In this document: one piece after another, positions 17,261 through 25,205 of the stretch
How the letters are laid out: each line of letters begins with the position of its first letter
Numbering within the stretch: position 1 is the first letter of the stretch
Source of the DNA: Mycolicibacterium nivoides
GTDB lineage: Bacteria; Actinomycetota; Actinomycetes; Mycobacteriales; Mycobacteriaceae
Direction: 5' to 3'
Length of the DNA: 64,000 bases
NCBI RefSeq assembly: GCF_003855255.1
Contig: NZ_CP034072.1
Coordinates: 6,116,989-6,180,988 of the forward strand
Translations under genes and position numbers: made by a program
The notes under the pieces: model-generated
What the model saw: only the letters and a program-made list of their open reading frames with translations
Database searches by the model: none
What the model was told of the DNA's origin: nothing

Positions 17261-17602
17261 GCGGATCGACTGCGCGATCAGCGGCCCGGCCGTCCCCGCC
17301 AGCAGGAGTGCCCCACCGGCACCCGCAACCACGAAGAACGCCGATCGCCGTTCGCCGACCAACGCTGAACATTGCTCGACGTAATCACTGGCCATGAATC
17401 CCGGTCCGGCGAGCGTGTGCTGGTCCAGGTTGAGCTGGTCCTGCTGGGCGGCGACGCTGTAATCCGGTCGCGCTCCGTTACCGCACGGGATGGGTTGACC
17501 GGCACGATCCACGGCGTCCAGGGCCAGGGGCACCAACGTTGCCCCGAGTGCGCCCAGCATCGCTGCCGCCCCCACCAGATTCACTACCGAACGCGCAAAC
17601 AT
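16991..17602 (-). CDS. hypothetical two-span membrane protein, 3' half antisense to cbiX
   Basis: The frame encodes 203 residues. The first 115 or so look real: an N-terminal helix (VVNLVGAAAMLGALGATLVPLAL), a loop with two cysteines (PIPCGNGARPD, VEQCSALVG) and a second helix (AFFVVAGAGGALLLAGTAGPLIA). The rest, from about residue 116, lies fully antisense to cbiX for some 270 bases and has a shadow-like Ala/Arg composition. The true protein probably resembles a short mycobacterial membrane protein whose stop has been lost or displaced. The ATG at 17602 was chosen as the first codon before the helix. Function unknown. Confidence 0.5.
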   Translation of the reverse strand: MFARSVVNLVGAAAMLGALGATLVPLALDAVDRAGQPIPCGNGARPDYSVAAQQDQLNLDQHTLAGPGFMASDYVEQCSALVGERRSAFFVVAGAGGALLLAGTAGPLIAQSIRSRRGRQAQYPGAAEAVRNQPDHAGMGAEWFAHEVGAGFTQPVLEKPVGEQVGRHSYAAMAAAALRGDGFGNARRTGRGEGHFYAVAGHR

Positions 17603-17931
17603 GCCTTGTCAGCCCCTCAGACGCCGCTTACTTGAGAGGGAGTCTAAACACACCCAGCGAACTATTCTAGTTAGCCAGAGAGACGCGCACCACAGCTTTG
17701 GTGAGATTGCAGACCATGCAATTCTGGCAAATTTTTCCGCGAAACCGCCCCTGTCCAGGTATTTGCCTGAGTAACGAGCCTCCGGCCGTTTGCCAGCGGA
17801 TCGCGGCGTCAGATCCGGGTCGAAAACTCAGCTATCGTTATCGCGATCATTGGGCGATTTGGCGGGAGCAGAAGCAAAGGTGCAGGTGACAACACCGGCG
17901 GGCGCAAGCCGTCGAGACGACGTGCACGGCA
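17603..17931. other. intergenic region upstream of small HTH gene
   Basis: These 329 bases contain no convincing gene; short frames here lack ribosome sites and family features. The region is AT-richer than its neighbours (17640-17880). The segment TATCGTTATCGCGATCATT (about 17833-17851) contains the 8-base palindrome ATCGCGAT and recalls AT-rich regulator sites, but no regulator can be named. Confidence 0.35.
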
Positions 17932-18183
17932 GTGCGACCCGGTGACCGGGTCCCGGCCGAACGTCTGCGTCAGCACCTGCTCAATGCACTGGAACGCACG
18001 TCCCGGCCGATGACCACTGCCCAGCTACGTGACGATATGCACCAGCACTTCCGTGCACCGGTCGTAATCGAGTCCGTGTACCGCAATCTGACGGTGCTCG
18101 AGCGCCGCGGCGCCGTGGAGCGCCGCAAGCTCCAGGGGCGCGACGCGCACTGGAGCCGGGCGACCGATCAGGCTGAGATCTGA
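17932..18183 (+). CDS. small winged-helix DNA-binding protein
   Basis: This 83-residue basic protein is little more than one winged-helix domain. TTAQLRDDMHQHFRAPVVIESVYRNLTVLERRGAVERRKLQGR has the spacing of a Fur-like or ArsR-like winged helix (VYRNLTVLERRGAVERR resembles the Fur recognition helix and wing), but there is no C-terminal metal or dimer domain. Its end overlaps the convergent nirD by 16 bases. The GTG at 17932 was used; no strong ribosome site decides the start. A role in nitrite reductase control is suggested only by position. Confidence 0.55.
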   Translation: MRPGDRVPAERLRQHLLNALERTSRPMTTAQLRDDMHQHFRAPVVIESVYRNLTVLERRGAVERRKLQGRDAHWSRATDQAEI

Positions 18184-18539
18184 ACGAACCCGCCCGGGGT
18201 GATCCGGGTCCGGTAGACCGGGACCGACACCGTGCCATCGTCGAGGCAACTGCCGTCGTCGAGCGCGAAGGCCTGCTTCTTGATCGGCGACTGCACGGTC
18301 GCCCGACCCGCACGATCCCCCACGATGCCGCGGGAGAGCACCGCAGCACCCGAGAACGGGTCGATATTGCCCACCGCGTGCAGCGAACCGTCGTCGAGGC
18401 GGAACAGTGCCGCCTGCGAGCCGTCAGGCAGCAGTACCGCGACGCCGCGGCACGGCATCAGGAAGTCATAGCGGCAGGCGGTCGTCCACTCCCCGGGCGT
18501 CGCGGCGTGAACGTCTTGGTGATCGTCGAGCAGTGTCAT
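18168..18539 (-). CDS. nirD: nitrite reductase small subunit NirD
   Basis: This 123-residue Rieske-fold protein is the small subunit of assimilatory NADH-nitrite reductase. It has the NirD pattern (WTTACRYDFLMPCRGVAVLLPDGSQAALFRL, then NIDPFSGAAVLSRGIVGD and SPIKKQAFALDDGSCLDD), with the Rieske cluster ligands absent as usual for NirD. Its ATG overlaps the stop of nirB (ATGA), which couples their translation. It is equivalent to Rv0253. It overlaps the convergent small HTH gene by 16 bases. Confidence 0.94.
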   Translation of the reverse strand: MTLLDDHQDVHAATPGEWTTACRYDFLMPCRGVAVLLPDGSQAALFRLDDGSLHAVGNIDPFSGAAVLSRGIVGDRAGRATVQSPIKKQAFALDDGSCLDDGTVSVPVYRTRITPGGFVQISA

Positions 18540-21133
18540 TTCGCCTCCTGGAATCCGCGGACCTTTGGCATCCCGATGTCTGTCGCCCCCGGCACCTTGC
18601 GGCCCCCGCGCTCGGTGAACGTGATGGTGGGGTCATCCACGTCGGGTGCATTGACGAACGACACGAAACGCGACAGCTTCTCCGGGTCCTCCAGGACGCC
18701 CTTCCACTCACACGCGTAGCCGGCGACGTGGCGCTCCATGGCCGCTTCGAACTCGGCGGCCAGACCAAGGGAGTCGTTGCACACGACGTCGCGCAAGTGG
18801 TCGAGGCCCGTCTTGCCCCCCGGGGAATCCATCGCCTCCAGCCACGGCGCGGTGCGCTGCAGGCGGTCGGCAGTACGGATGTAGAACATCAGGAAGCGGT
18901 CGATGTAGCGGACCAATGTCTCGTCGTCGAGATCACCGGCCAGCAACTGGGCGTGCCGGGGCGACATGCCGCCGTTGCCGCATACGTAGAGGTTCCAGCC
19001 CTGTTCGGTGGCGATGACGCCGACATCCTTGCTCTGCGCCTCAGCGCATTCACGTGCGCATCCCGAGACAGCCATCTTGATCTTGTGCGGTGAGCGCAGG
19101 CCCCGGTACCGCTTCTCGATCTCGACGGCCATGTTCACCGAATCCTGTTGGCCGTAACGGCACCACGTGCTGCCGACGCAGCTCTTCACGGTGCGCAGCG
19201 ACTTGCCGTAGGCGTGCCCGGACTCCATGCCACCCTCGACCAGGCGCGCCCAGATCTGCGGCAACTGTTCCACCCGGGCGCCGAACATGTCGATCCGCTG
19301 GCCACCGGTGATCTTGGTGTACAGGTCGAAATCCCTTGCGATCTCGCCGATCAGGATCAACTGCTCAGGGGTGATCTCACCACCCGGCGACCGCGGCACC
19401 ACCGAGTAGCTGCCGTTCTTCTGGATGTTGGCCAGGAAGTGGTCGTTGGAGTCCTGAAGCGAGGCCTGCTCACCGTCGAGCACGTGATCCGAGCTGGTGG
19501 ATGCCAGGATCGATGCGACCGTGGGTTTGCAGATGTCACAACCCTTTCCGGTCCCGAACTTCTCGATCAAGCCGGAGAAAGTACGGATCTCAGTGGCGCT
19601 GACGATCTCGAAGAGTTCAGCCCGCGACTGGCTGAAGTGCTCGCACAACGCCTTGGACTGCTCGACACCTTCGGCTTCCAGCAGCTGCTTGAGCAGCGGC
19701 ACGCAGGAACCGCACGAAGTACCGGCCAGCGTGCACTTCTTCAGGCTGGGCACATCGTCACATCCGCCGCAGATGGCTTCCTTCAGATCGCCCTTGGTGA
19801 CGTTGTTGCACGAGCAGATCTGCGCGATGTCGGGCAGTGCGGCCACGCCCAAAGAAGCGGAAGCACCGGCCTCTCCCTCTGAGACCGGCGCGATCAATGC
19901 CAGCGGGTCTCCGGGAAGCTCGCTGGCGACCATGGGCCGCAATACGCCGTAGGCCGATGCGTCGCCGACCAGGATGCCGCCGAGCAGCGTCTTGGCGTCA
20001 TCGGAGAGAACCAGCTTGGCGTAGGTCTGCTTGACCGGGTCGTTGACCACGACCTCCAGGCAGTTCGGCGTATTCCCTTTCGCATCACCGAAACTCGCGA
20101 CGTCGACGCCGAGCAGCTTGAGTTTGGTCGACATATCGGCGCCGGGGAATTCGGCCTCACCACCGAGCAGGCGGTCGGCCACGATCTCGGCAGTGGTGTA
20201 ACCCGGCGCGACCAGGCCGTAGCAGCGGCCCTCGATGGCGGCCACCTCGCCGATCGCATAGATGCTGGGATCACTTGTGACACAGGCCAGGTCGGTGAGG
20301 ACACCACCCCGCTGCGCCATGTCGAGGCCGGCGGCACGGGCCAGCTCGTCGCGCGGACGCACACCGGCGGCGAAGACGACCAGGCCGGCGTCGATCGTGG
20401 TGCCGTCGTTGAGCGCAATCCGCATCGAGTCGTCGACGTCGGACTTGCGCAGCGGCTTGTGCCTCTGCACGGGCTGAATGCTGTCCGTGCCGACAGCTGT
20501 GTGCACCTCGATCCCCAGGCCCCGCATCATCCGGTTCAGCAGTGTGCCACCGGCTTCATCGAGCTGCGCCGACATCAGGTGCGGCGACATCTCCAGGACA
20601 TGCGTCCGTAAGCCGAACTGCCGCAACGCGTTGGCCGCTTCCAGGCCCAGCAGACCGCCGCCGATCACAACGCCGACCGGCGACTTCGAGTCCAGCGCTG
20701 CCTTCGCACTGGCGCGGATCGCGTCCAGGTCATCCAGCGTGCGGTAGACGTGCACACCCGGCAGGTCGCGCCCCGGGACCGGAGGCACGAAGGCGTACGA
20801 GCCGGTGGCCATCACCAGCGCGTCATAGTCGAAGCTCTCGCCGGTGGTGGTGCGCACCGTGCGGGCCTCCCGGTCGATCTCGGCGACCGCACATCCCAGG
20901 CGCAGATCAACCCGGTCGTCACCTGCATAGTCATTACCCGGCAGAGCCAGCCGGGCACGGTCCCAGTGCTCGGTGTAACCGGTCAGGCCGACCCGGTCAT
21001 AGGCCGCGTCAGCTTCCTCGGACAGCACGGTGATCCGCCATGAGCCTGCGGCGTCACGCGACCGCAACGCCTCGACGAAGCGGTGGCCCACCATGCCGTG
21101 TCCGATGACCACGACGTTCTGTGTTGACGACAT
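18536..21133 (-). CDS. nirB: nitrite reductase large subunit NirB, NADH-dependent
   Basis: This 865-residue enzyme reduces nitrite to ammonium with NADH in the cytoplasm. Domain order: FAD/NAD(P)-binding reductase (about 1-400; VVVIGHGMVGHRFVEAL, VVIGGGLLGLEAANAL), BFD-like [2Fe-2S] domain (ICSCNNVTKGDL with CTLAGTSCGSC), a second cysteine pair (GCDICKPTV), then a ferredoxin-like domain and the siroheme/[4Fe-4S] site: CVGSTWC and GCAREC supply the four Cys ligands in the C-x5-C and C-x3-C pattern. It corresponds to Rv0252. The ATG at 21133 sits directly before the FAD motif. It needs siroheme, which links it to the chelatase and HemD-like genes at 15.4-17.3 kb. Confidence 0.96.
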   Translation of the reverse strand: MSSTQNVVVIGHGMVGHRFVEALRSRDAAGSWRITVLSEEADAAYDRVGLTGYTEHWDRARLALPGNDYAGDDRVDLRLGCAVAEIDREARTVRTTTGESFDYDALVMATGSYAFVPPVPGRDLPGVHVYRTLDDLDAIRASAKAALDSKSPVGVVIGGGLLGLEAANALRQFGLRTHVLEMSPHLMSAQLDEAGGTLLNRMMRGLGIEVHTAVGTDSIQPVQRHKPLRKSDVDDSMRIALNDGTTIDAGLVVFAAGVRPRDELARAAGLDMAQRGGVLTDLACVTSDPSIYAIGEVAAIEGRCYGLVAPGYTTAEIVADRLLGGEAEFPGADMSTKLKLLGVDVASFGDAKGNTPNCLEVVVNDPVKQTYAKLVLSDDAKTLLGGILVGDASAYGVLRPMVASELPGDPLALIAPVSEGEAGASASLGVAALPDIAQICSCNNVTKGDLKEAICGGCDDVPSLKKCTLAGTSCGSCVPLLKQLLEAEGVEQSKALCEHFSQSRAELFEIVSATEIRTFSGLIEKFGTGKGCDICKPTVASILASTSSDHVLDGEQASLQDSNDHFLANIQKNGSYSVVPRSPGGEITPEQLILIGEIARDFDLYTKITGGQRIDMFGARVEQLPQIWARLVEGGMESGHAYGKSLRTVKSCVGSTWCRYGQQDSVNMAVEIEKRYRGLRSPHKIKMAVSGCARECAEAQSKDVGVIATEQGWNLYVCGNGGMSPRHAQLLAGDLDDETLVRYIDRFLMFYIRTADRLQRTAPWLEAMDSPGGKTGLDHLRDVVCNDSLGLAAEFEAAMERHVAGYACEWKGVLEDPEKLSRFVSFVNAPDVDDPTITFTERGGRKVPGATDIGMPKVRGFQEAK

Positions 21134-21248
21134 ATGGCGAGGTTAGGAACCCGAAGTTGCCGAAATGTCGCCCTGTGTGAAGCGCCCGTCACGGTGTGCT
21201 CACGGCCCACGCGACGCACATGTGAGATTGGGCGGCCGTGAGGTCCAG

Positions 21249-22661
21249 CTAACCCGTCTGCCGGGCCAGAGCCTCCCCGATGACCCGGGCTGCCTCGGGA
21301 AAACGTTGCGGATCCGGCCCGCAGTAGTTGAGTCGCAGGTACGGCCCGGACGGCTCGGCGGGAAACCATTCGTTGCCCGCCGCCACCAGCACGGAGTCGG
21401 CCTCGCACTCGCGGACCAGCCGTTGCGGGTTCGTCGCATCGGGCAGTCGCAGCCACAAGTGCAGCCCACCGCGGGGCACATGCTCCAACTGTGCGCCCGG
21501 CGCATGCTCGGCCAAGGCGGTGATCAGCAGGTCACGCCGGGCCTGTAGCTGCTGGCGCAGGTCACGCAGGTGAGTTCGCCAGGCCGGCTGGGTGACAACG
21601 TCGAGTGCCGCCGCCTGTAATAACCCACTGACATACATCGACTCCGCACCGCGGTCGGCCAGGATCCGGTCGCGGGCGGGGCCCCGGGCGACCATCGCGG
21701 CCACCCTGATCGAGGGCGAGACGCTCTTGGTCAGCGACCTCAGATATATGACGTGTCCGGCGTCGTCTGAGGCCACCACCGGCCTGGAGGCGGTCTCGAT
21801 GCCGAAATCGTGCGCCCAGTCGTCCTCGACCAGGAAGGCACCGTGACTGCGCACCACCTCCAGAATCTGACTCGAGATTTCTGGATCCCATTGGGCACCA
21901 GTCGGATTGGCGTAATTCGGCTGCGCGTAGAACACCCGGGCACCGGTCTCGGCGAAGGCCCGCGAAAGCTCCTCGGGCTCAGGACCCCGCGGCCCACTGG
22001 GCACCGGCACCAACCGCACACCGGACTGGGCAGCGGCCAGGATGGCTCCCCAGTAGCTCGGAGACTCGATCAACATCGGCTGCCCGAACCCGACCAGAGC
22101 GCGGAAGATCGAGCTCAAACCGCTCTGGCTGCCGGGCAGAACGATCACCTCGCGGGCCGTCGGCGCGGTCACACCCGCACCGAACGCCTCGGCCAGTTCC
22201 TGGGCGAACCAGGCCTGCAGGTCGGGCCGGCCGGGCGCGGGTGCCGGGCTCAACGCGGCGTCCCCGCGGGCAGCGCGCGCGAATGCCGTACGGACCAGTC
22301 GCTGGGGAAGCAGTTCGCGCACGGGATAGCCCGAGTGCAAGGCGATCACGTCAGGCGCGACACTGCGCAGCGGCGTCGACAGCGCGGGGATGCGCGCCTG
22401 CGGGGACCGCAGCGCCGCGGTCTGCCAGCCGTAGTCGGGCAGACGCGCGCTACGCACCGCTCGCACGAACGTCCCGACCCCTGGCCGGCTCTCCACCAGC
22501 CCCAGGCTGCGCAGCGTGCGCATGGCCTTGGCGACCGTCACCGGGCTGGCCGCGTAGTCCGCCACCAGGGTCCGGTTGGACGGTAGCTGCGCGCCCGGTG
22601 GCGCCGTGGTGATCCACTTTCGCAGGCCGGACACGATCCGCTCGGTGCTATCGTTATCCAT
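21249..22661 (-). CDS. MocR-type GntR/aminotransferase regulator
   Basis: This 470-residue protein has an N-terminal GntR winged helix (about 1-70: LPSNRTLVADYAASPVTVAKAMRTLRSLGLVESRPGVGTFV) and an aspartate aminotransferase fold (about 100-470). The PLP site is visible as LRSLTKSVSPSIRVA, where the Lys binds PLP; YAQPNYANPTGAQWDPE is a further family motif. MocR proteins sense an amino compound or PLP and control nearby genes. The divergent neighbour is an EamA exporter, with a palindrome between them, so it probably controls that exporter. The ATG at 22661 overlaps the exporter's annotated ATG on the other strand; one of the two starts may be wrong. Confidence 0.87.
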   Translation of the reverse strand: MDNDSTERIVSGLRKWITTAPPGAQLPSNRTLVADYAASPVTVAKAMRTLRSLGLVESRPGVGTFVRAVRSARLPDYGWQTAALRSPQARIPALSTPLRSVAPDVIALHSGYPVRELLPQRLVRTAFARAARGDAALSPAPAPGRPDLQAWFAQELAEAFGAGVTAPTAREVIVLPGSQSGLSSIFRALVGFGQPMLIESPSYWGAILAAAQSGVRLVPVPSGPRGPEPEELSRAFAETGARVFYAQPNYANPTGAQWDPEISSQILEVVRSHGAFLVEDDWAHDFGIETASRPVVASDDAGHVIYLRSLTKSVSPSIRVAAMVARGPARDRILADRGAESMYVSGLLQAAALDVVTQPAWRTHLRDLRQQLQARRDLLITALAEHAPGAQLEHVPRGGLHLWLRLPDATNPQRLVRECEADSVLVAAGNEWFPAEPSGPYLRLNYCGPDPQRFPEAARVIGEALARQTG

Positions 22662-23568
22662 GTTGATACAGAGTAGCGCTACTCGAAATAGTTCGTCAGC
22701 GCTATCCCACCCGGGATTGTGGTGGGGCCTGCTGGGCGTGACGGCGTTCTCGTTCACCATCGTGTTCACCAAGGTGGCCACCGGTGGGCTGTCCCCGCTG
22801 TTCATCGGCGCCGGACGGGCCGTCGTCGCCGCGGCCATCGCGGTGGCCGCTCTGGCACTGACCCGGCAGACCTTGCCTTCGTCCCGGCAGTGGGCCCGGC
22901 TGGCCGTGGTGGCTGCCGGTGTCGTGGCGGGATTCCCGCTACTGACCTCCTATGCGCTCACGGTCGTTCCCGCCAGCCACGGCGCCATCGTGGTCGCGCT
23001 GCTACCGGCCGCCACAGCGGTGTGCGCGGTGCTCCGCGGCCACGAGCGTCCGCCGGCCGCGTTCTGGGTCATGGCGGCCGCCGGAGCGCTGGCCGCAGTC
23101 GTGTTCGCCATGGTGCACGGCGCCGGATTCGGCCATCTGAGCTGGCCCGACCTGTTGCTGTTCGGAGCGGTGCTGGCGGCGGCGGTGGGCTACGCCGAGG
23201 GCGGTTTGCTCGCCCGGGAACTGGGCGCCTGGCAGACGGTGTCGTGGGCCCTGGTGGTCGCGGCGCCGGTGATGCTGGCCTTGACGGTGCTGGCGTTCGT
23301 CCAGCAGCCGCCGAATGCGACGCCGGTGCAGTGGGCCGCGTTCGGTTATCTGGCGGTGGTCAGCATGTATCTGGGCTTCTTCGCCTGGTACCGCGGCCTG
23401 GCCATCGGACCCATGACCCAGGTGAGCCAGGTCCAGTTGATCCAGCCGGTGATGACCATCGGCTGGGCGGCACTGTTGCTGCACGAGCGCCTGGAGTGGT
23501 CGACGGTGCTCGGCGGTGCGGTGGTCATCGGGTGCGCGGCCCTGGCCGTCCGTATCCGCCTCCGGTAG
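22660..23568 (+). CDS. EamA/DMT-family exporter
   Basis: This protein of up to 302 residues has ten predicted membrane helices and two EamA repeats: WWGLLGVTAFSFTIVFTKVA begins the first, and GYAEGGLLARELGAWQ the second; it ends LSV-like with IQPVMTIGWAALLLHERLEWS, the usual final signature of the drug/metabolite family. It is likely an exporter of an amino acid or amine. The ATG at 22660 is the first in frame but overlaps the divergent mocR start and a palindrome; a TTG at 22717, just before the first helix, is an alternative. Control by the MocR protein is inferred from layout. Confidence 0.85.
   Translation: MLIQSSATRNSSSALSHPGLWWGLLGVTAFSFTIVFTKVATGGLSPLFIGAGRAVVAAAIAVAALALTRQTLPSSRQWARLAVVAAGVVAGFPLLTSYALTVVPASHGAIVVALLPAATAVCAVLRGHERPPAAFWVMAAAGALAAVVFAMVHGAGFGHLSWPDLLLFGAVLAAAVGYAEGGLLARELGAWQTVSWALVVAAPVMLALTVLAFVQQPPNATPVQWAAFGYLAVVSMYLGFFAWYRGLAIGPMTQVSQVQLIQPVMTIGWAALLLHERLEWSTVLGGAVVIGCAALAVRIRLR
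22671..22704. promoter_or_regulatory. palindrome and direct repeat, likely MocR operator
   Basis: GAGTAGCGCTACTC (22671-22684) is a perfect 14-base palindrome. Its core AGCGCTA (22675-22681) recurs as a direct repeat at 22698-22704, 23 bases on, about two helical turns. MocR regulators typically bind paired direct repeats near their own promoter, so this fits the adjacent regulator. It lies inside the 5' end of the exporter frame if that starts at 22660, which argues for a later exporter start. Confidence 0.6.
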
Positions 23569-23580
23569 GTCGACCACGAC

Positions 23581-23617
23581 GAAAGCCGTTGGAAACCATG
23601 GGTTTCCAACGGCTTTC
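23581..23617. terminator. 17-bp perfect hairpin between convergent genes
   Basis: GAAAGCCGTTGGAAACC and its exact complement are separated by three bases (ATG). The hairpin lies 12 bases past the EamA stop and 8 bases past the stop of the convergent secreted gene, so it can terminate both. There is no U-tract, as is common in mycobacteria. Confidence 0.8.
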
Positions 23618-23624
23618 GCGCGAG

Positions 23625-24113
23625 TCAGAGATTTACCGGGTAGTCCGAGCTGTAGACGTCACCGCGAATGCGTCCCGGCGCCGGTGGACCCTCGACAACC
23701 ACCCAGGCCTGCGTAGCGTCTTGCGCCAGTGACCCGGCCACCGTGACGGTCGCCGTCCCACTGGCGTCGGTATGCAGCACCGCGCCGGACACACCGGGAT
23801 CTCCGGCGTTGCACGTCGCGTGCGACGGCCGCGGCAGCTGGATGAGCCGGACCTGGTAATCGGTGTCGGCCCGGGCCGACTGCAGCGACACCTCGGCACC
23901 TACGTGCGAGCCATCGGCGCCGATGCTGGCCCGGCCGGAGCCGGTACCCGAGCCCATACCGCCGAGAAACAATGCCTTCGTGAAATCACACCCCCGGATG
24001 GAATTCGACAACGGCACCATCGTCGTCGCCCCAGCCGGTGGGGCGACGATCCCGCTCAGCACCACCCCACCGGCCGCCGCCAGTGTCACCACACTTCTCA
24101 TGCGCCAAACCAT
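23625..24113 (-). CDS. secreted hypothetical protein
   Basis: This 162-residue protein has a signal peptide (MRSVVTLAAAGGVVLSGIVA, cleavage at PAGATTM). The mature part is mostly beta-strand and threonine/glycine-rich, with two cysteines (IRGCDFTKA, HATCNAGD) and repeated small-residue motifs (GMGSGTGSGRASIGADG, SGTATVTVAGSLAQD). I do not recognise a family with a known role; it resembles unassigned exported mycobacterial proteins. The ATG at 24113 was chosen because it puts a basic residue before the hydrophobic core; an ATG 12 bases later is also possible. Its 3' end abuts a shared hairpin terminator. Confidence 0.7.
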   Translation of the reverse strand: MVWRMRSVVTLAAAGGVVLSGIVAPPAGATTMVPLSNSIRGCDFTKALFLGGMGSGTGSGRASIGADGSHVGAEVSLQSARADTDYQVRLIQLPRPSHATCNAGDPGVSGAVLHTDASGTATVTVAGSLAQDATQAWVVVEGPPAPGRIRGDVYSSDYPVNL

Positions 24114-24235
24114 CGCTGCATCCCGCCCGCTCGACGTATCAGTGCGCAATTATTGGCACAAATCGCGGGCCGAGAAGCGGCAGTTCGCCCAAAATCCCTG
24201 TTCGGCTCGGATGGGAAACGGTCAACCGACGATGG

Positions 24236-24994
24236 CTACCGCCAGCGCGCCAGCACTTCCTTGGCCCGCGCGCTCAACACGCCCTGCAGGAACGGCCCGA
24301 AGGTGATGCGGCCGACGCCGGCCGCCGTCAGCTCGGCGAGATCGGCGGTGTCGGGCGGAACGGTCACGCTGACCGGCAGCGGAACCTCGGACACCAAGCG
24401 TGCCAACGCTTCCGGGTCGCGCAGGCCAGGCGGGAACAGCGAGTCGGCGCCGGCGGCGGCCGCCTCGGACAGCCGAGCGATCGCGCGGTCCACGCGGTCG
24501 GCATCATCTCCGTCGTTGTGCAGGAACAGGTCCGTACGCGCGTTGATCACCACGTGCACACCCGCGGCGTCCGCGGCGGCGCGCAGCTGCCCGACCAACT
24601 CGGCGTGCTCCGCCGAACTGCGCAGCCGCTTGCCCTCCTTGTGCACGGTGTCCTCGATGTTCAAACCGACAGCCCCGACGTCGAGCAGCCCCTCGATCAA
24701 CCGCTCGGGCCGCTCGCCGTAACCGGACTCGATGTCCACCGACACCGGCACATCGACCGCGTCGGTGATTTGCCGCACGCGGGTCAGCAGATCGTCGAAC
24801 GACATCACCTCGCCGTCAGCCTTGCCGATCGAATCCGCCAGCGGATGGCTTCCCACGGTGAGTGCGGAAAAGCCCTCGCCGACCGCGAGCCGGGCCGACC
24901 AGGCATCCCACACCGTGGGCAACACAACGGGGTTGCCGGGTTGGTGCAGCGCCAGCAGTGCCGCCGCCCGCTCCTGCAACGTGGTCTCACTCAT
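24236..24994 (-). CDS. isocitrate lyase / PEP mutase family protein
   Basis: This 252-residue protein has a TIM barrel of the ICL/PEP mutase superfamily. Marks: VLPTVWDAWSARLAV (start of the barrel), VSVDIESGYGE, with the metal-binding Asp/Glu region, VGLNIED and VVINARTDLFL. The lyase-type catalytic motif KKCGH of isocitrate lyases is absent, so it belongs with the phosphonopyruvate/oxaloacetate hydrolase-like small members. The exact substrate (for example a 2-methylisocitrate- or oxaloacetate-like acid) cannot be given. The ATG at 24994 starts the domain directly. It is divergent from the sdh operon. Confidence 0.82.
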   Translation of the reverse strand: MSETTLQERAAALLALHQPGNPVVLPTVWDAWSARLAVGEGFSALTVGSHPLADSIGKADGEVMSFDDLLTRVRQITDAVDVPVSVDIESGYGERPERLIEGLLDVGAVGLNIEDTVHKEGKRLRSSAEHAELVGQLRAAADAAGVHVVINARTDLFLHNDGDDADRVDRAIARLSEAAAAGADSLFPPGLRDPEALARLVSEVPLPVSVTVPPDTADLAELTAAGVGRITFGPFLQGVLSARAKEVLARWR

Positions 24995-25116
24995 AAGTCC
25001 TCCAGGTGCTCAGATGTCCTGCTCAGATGTGCTTCTGCCAGGCGCGATGCCGGCGGAACCAACCCTACGACCAGGGTTCCGGCAGCCCATTGGCAGCGGC
25101 CCGGGATGACCCTTCC

Positions 25117-25136
25117 GACGTGATGCGCATCACGTC
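25117..25136. promoter_or_regulatory. 20-bp perfect palindrome, CRP-like site upstream of sdh operon
   Basis: The 20 bases form an exact palindrome whose centre is GTGA-TGCGCA-TCAC, matching the GTGA-N6-TCAC core of the CRP/cAMP receptor family. A possible -10, TAGCAT, lies at 25153-25158, which puts the palindrome near -39 from a start at about 25165, close to a class II activator position. The site lies 69 bases before the first sdh-operon gene. Confidence 0.6.
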
Positions 25137-25205
25137 TCGATCGTGATGTGGCTAGCATTGGTTGTCGTACTGTGAGCCCTGACACCTTCAGCCCGAGGAG
25201 GTCAC

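Noticed and set aside
21140..21248. Possible GlnR box (AC-N9-AC) upstream of nirB
   Set aside because: Only one spaced AC pair fits and the region is GC-rich; too weak to call although GlnR control of nirBD is known in related species.
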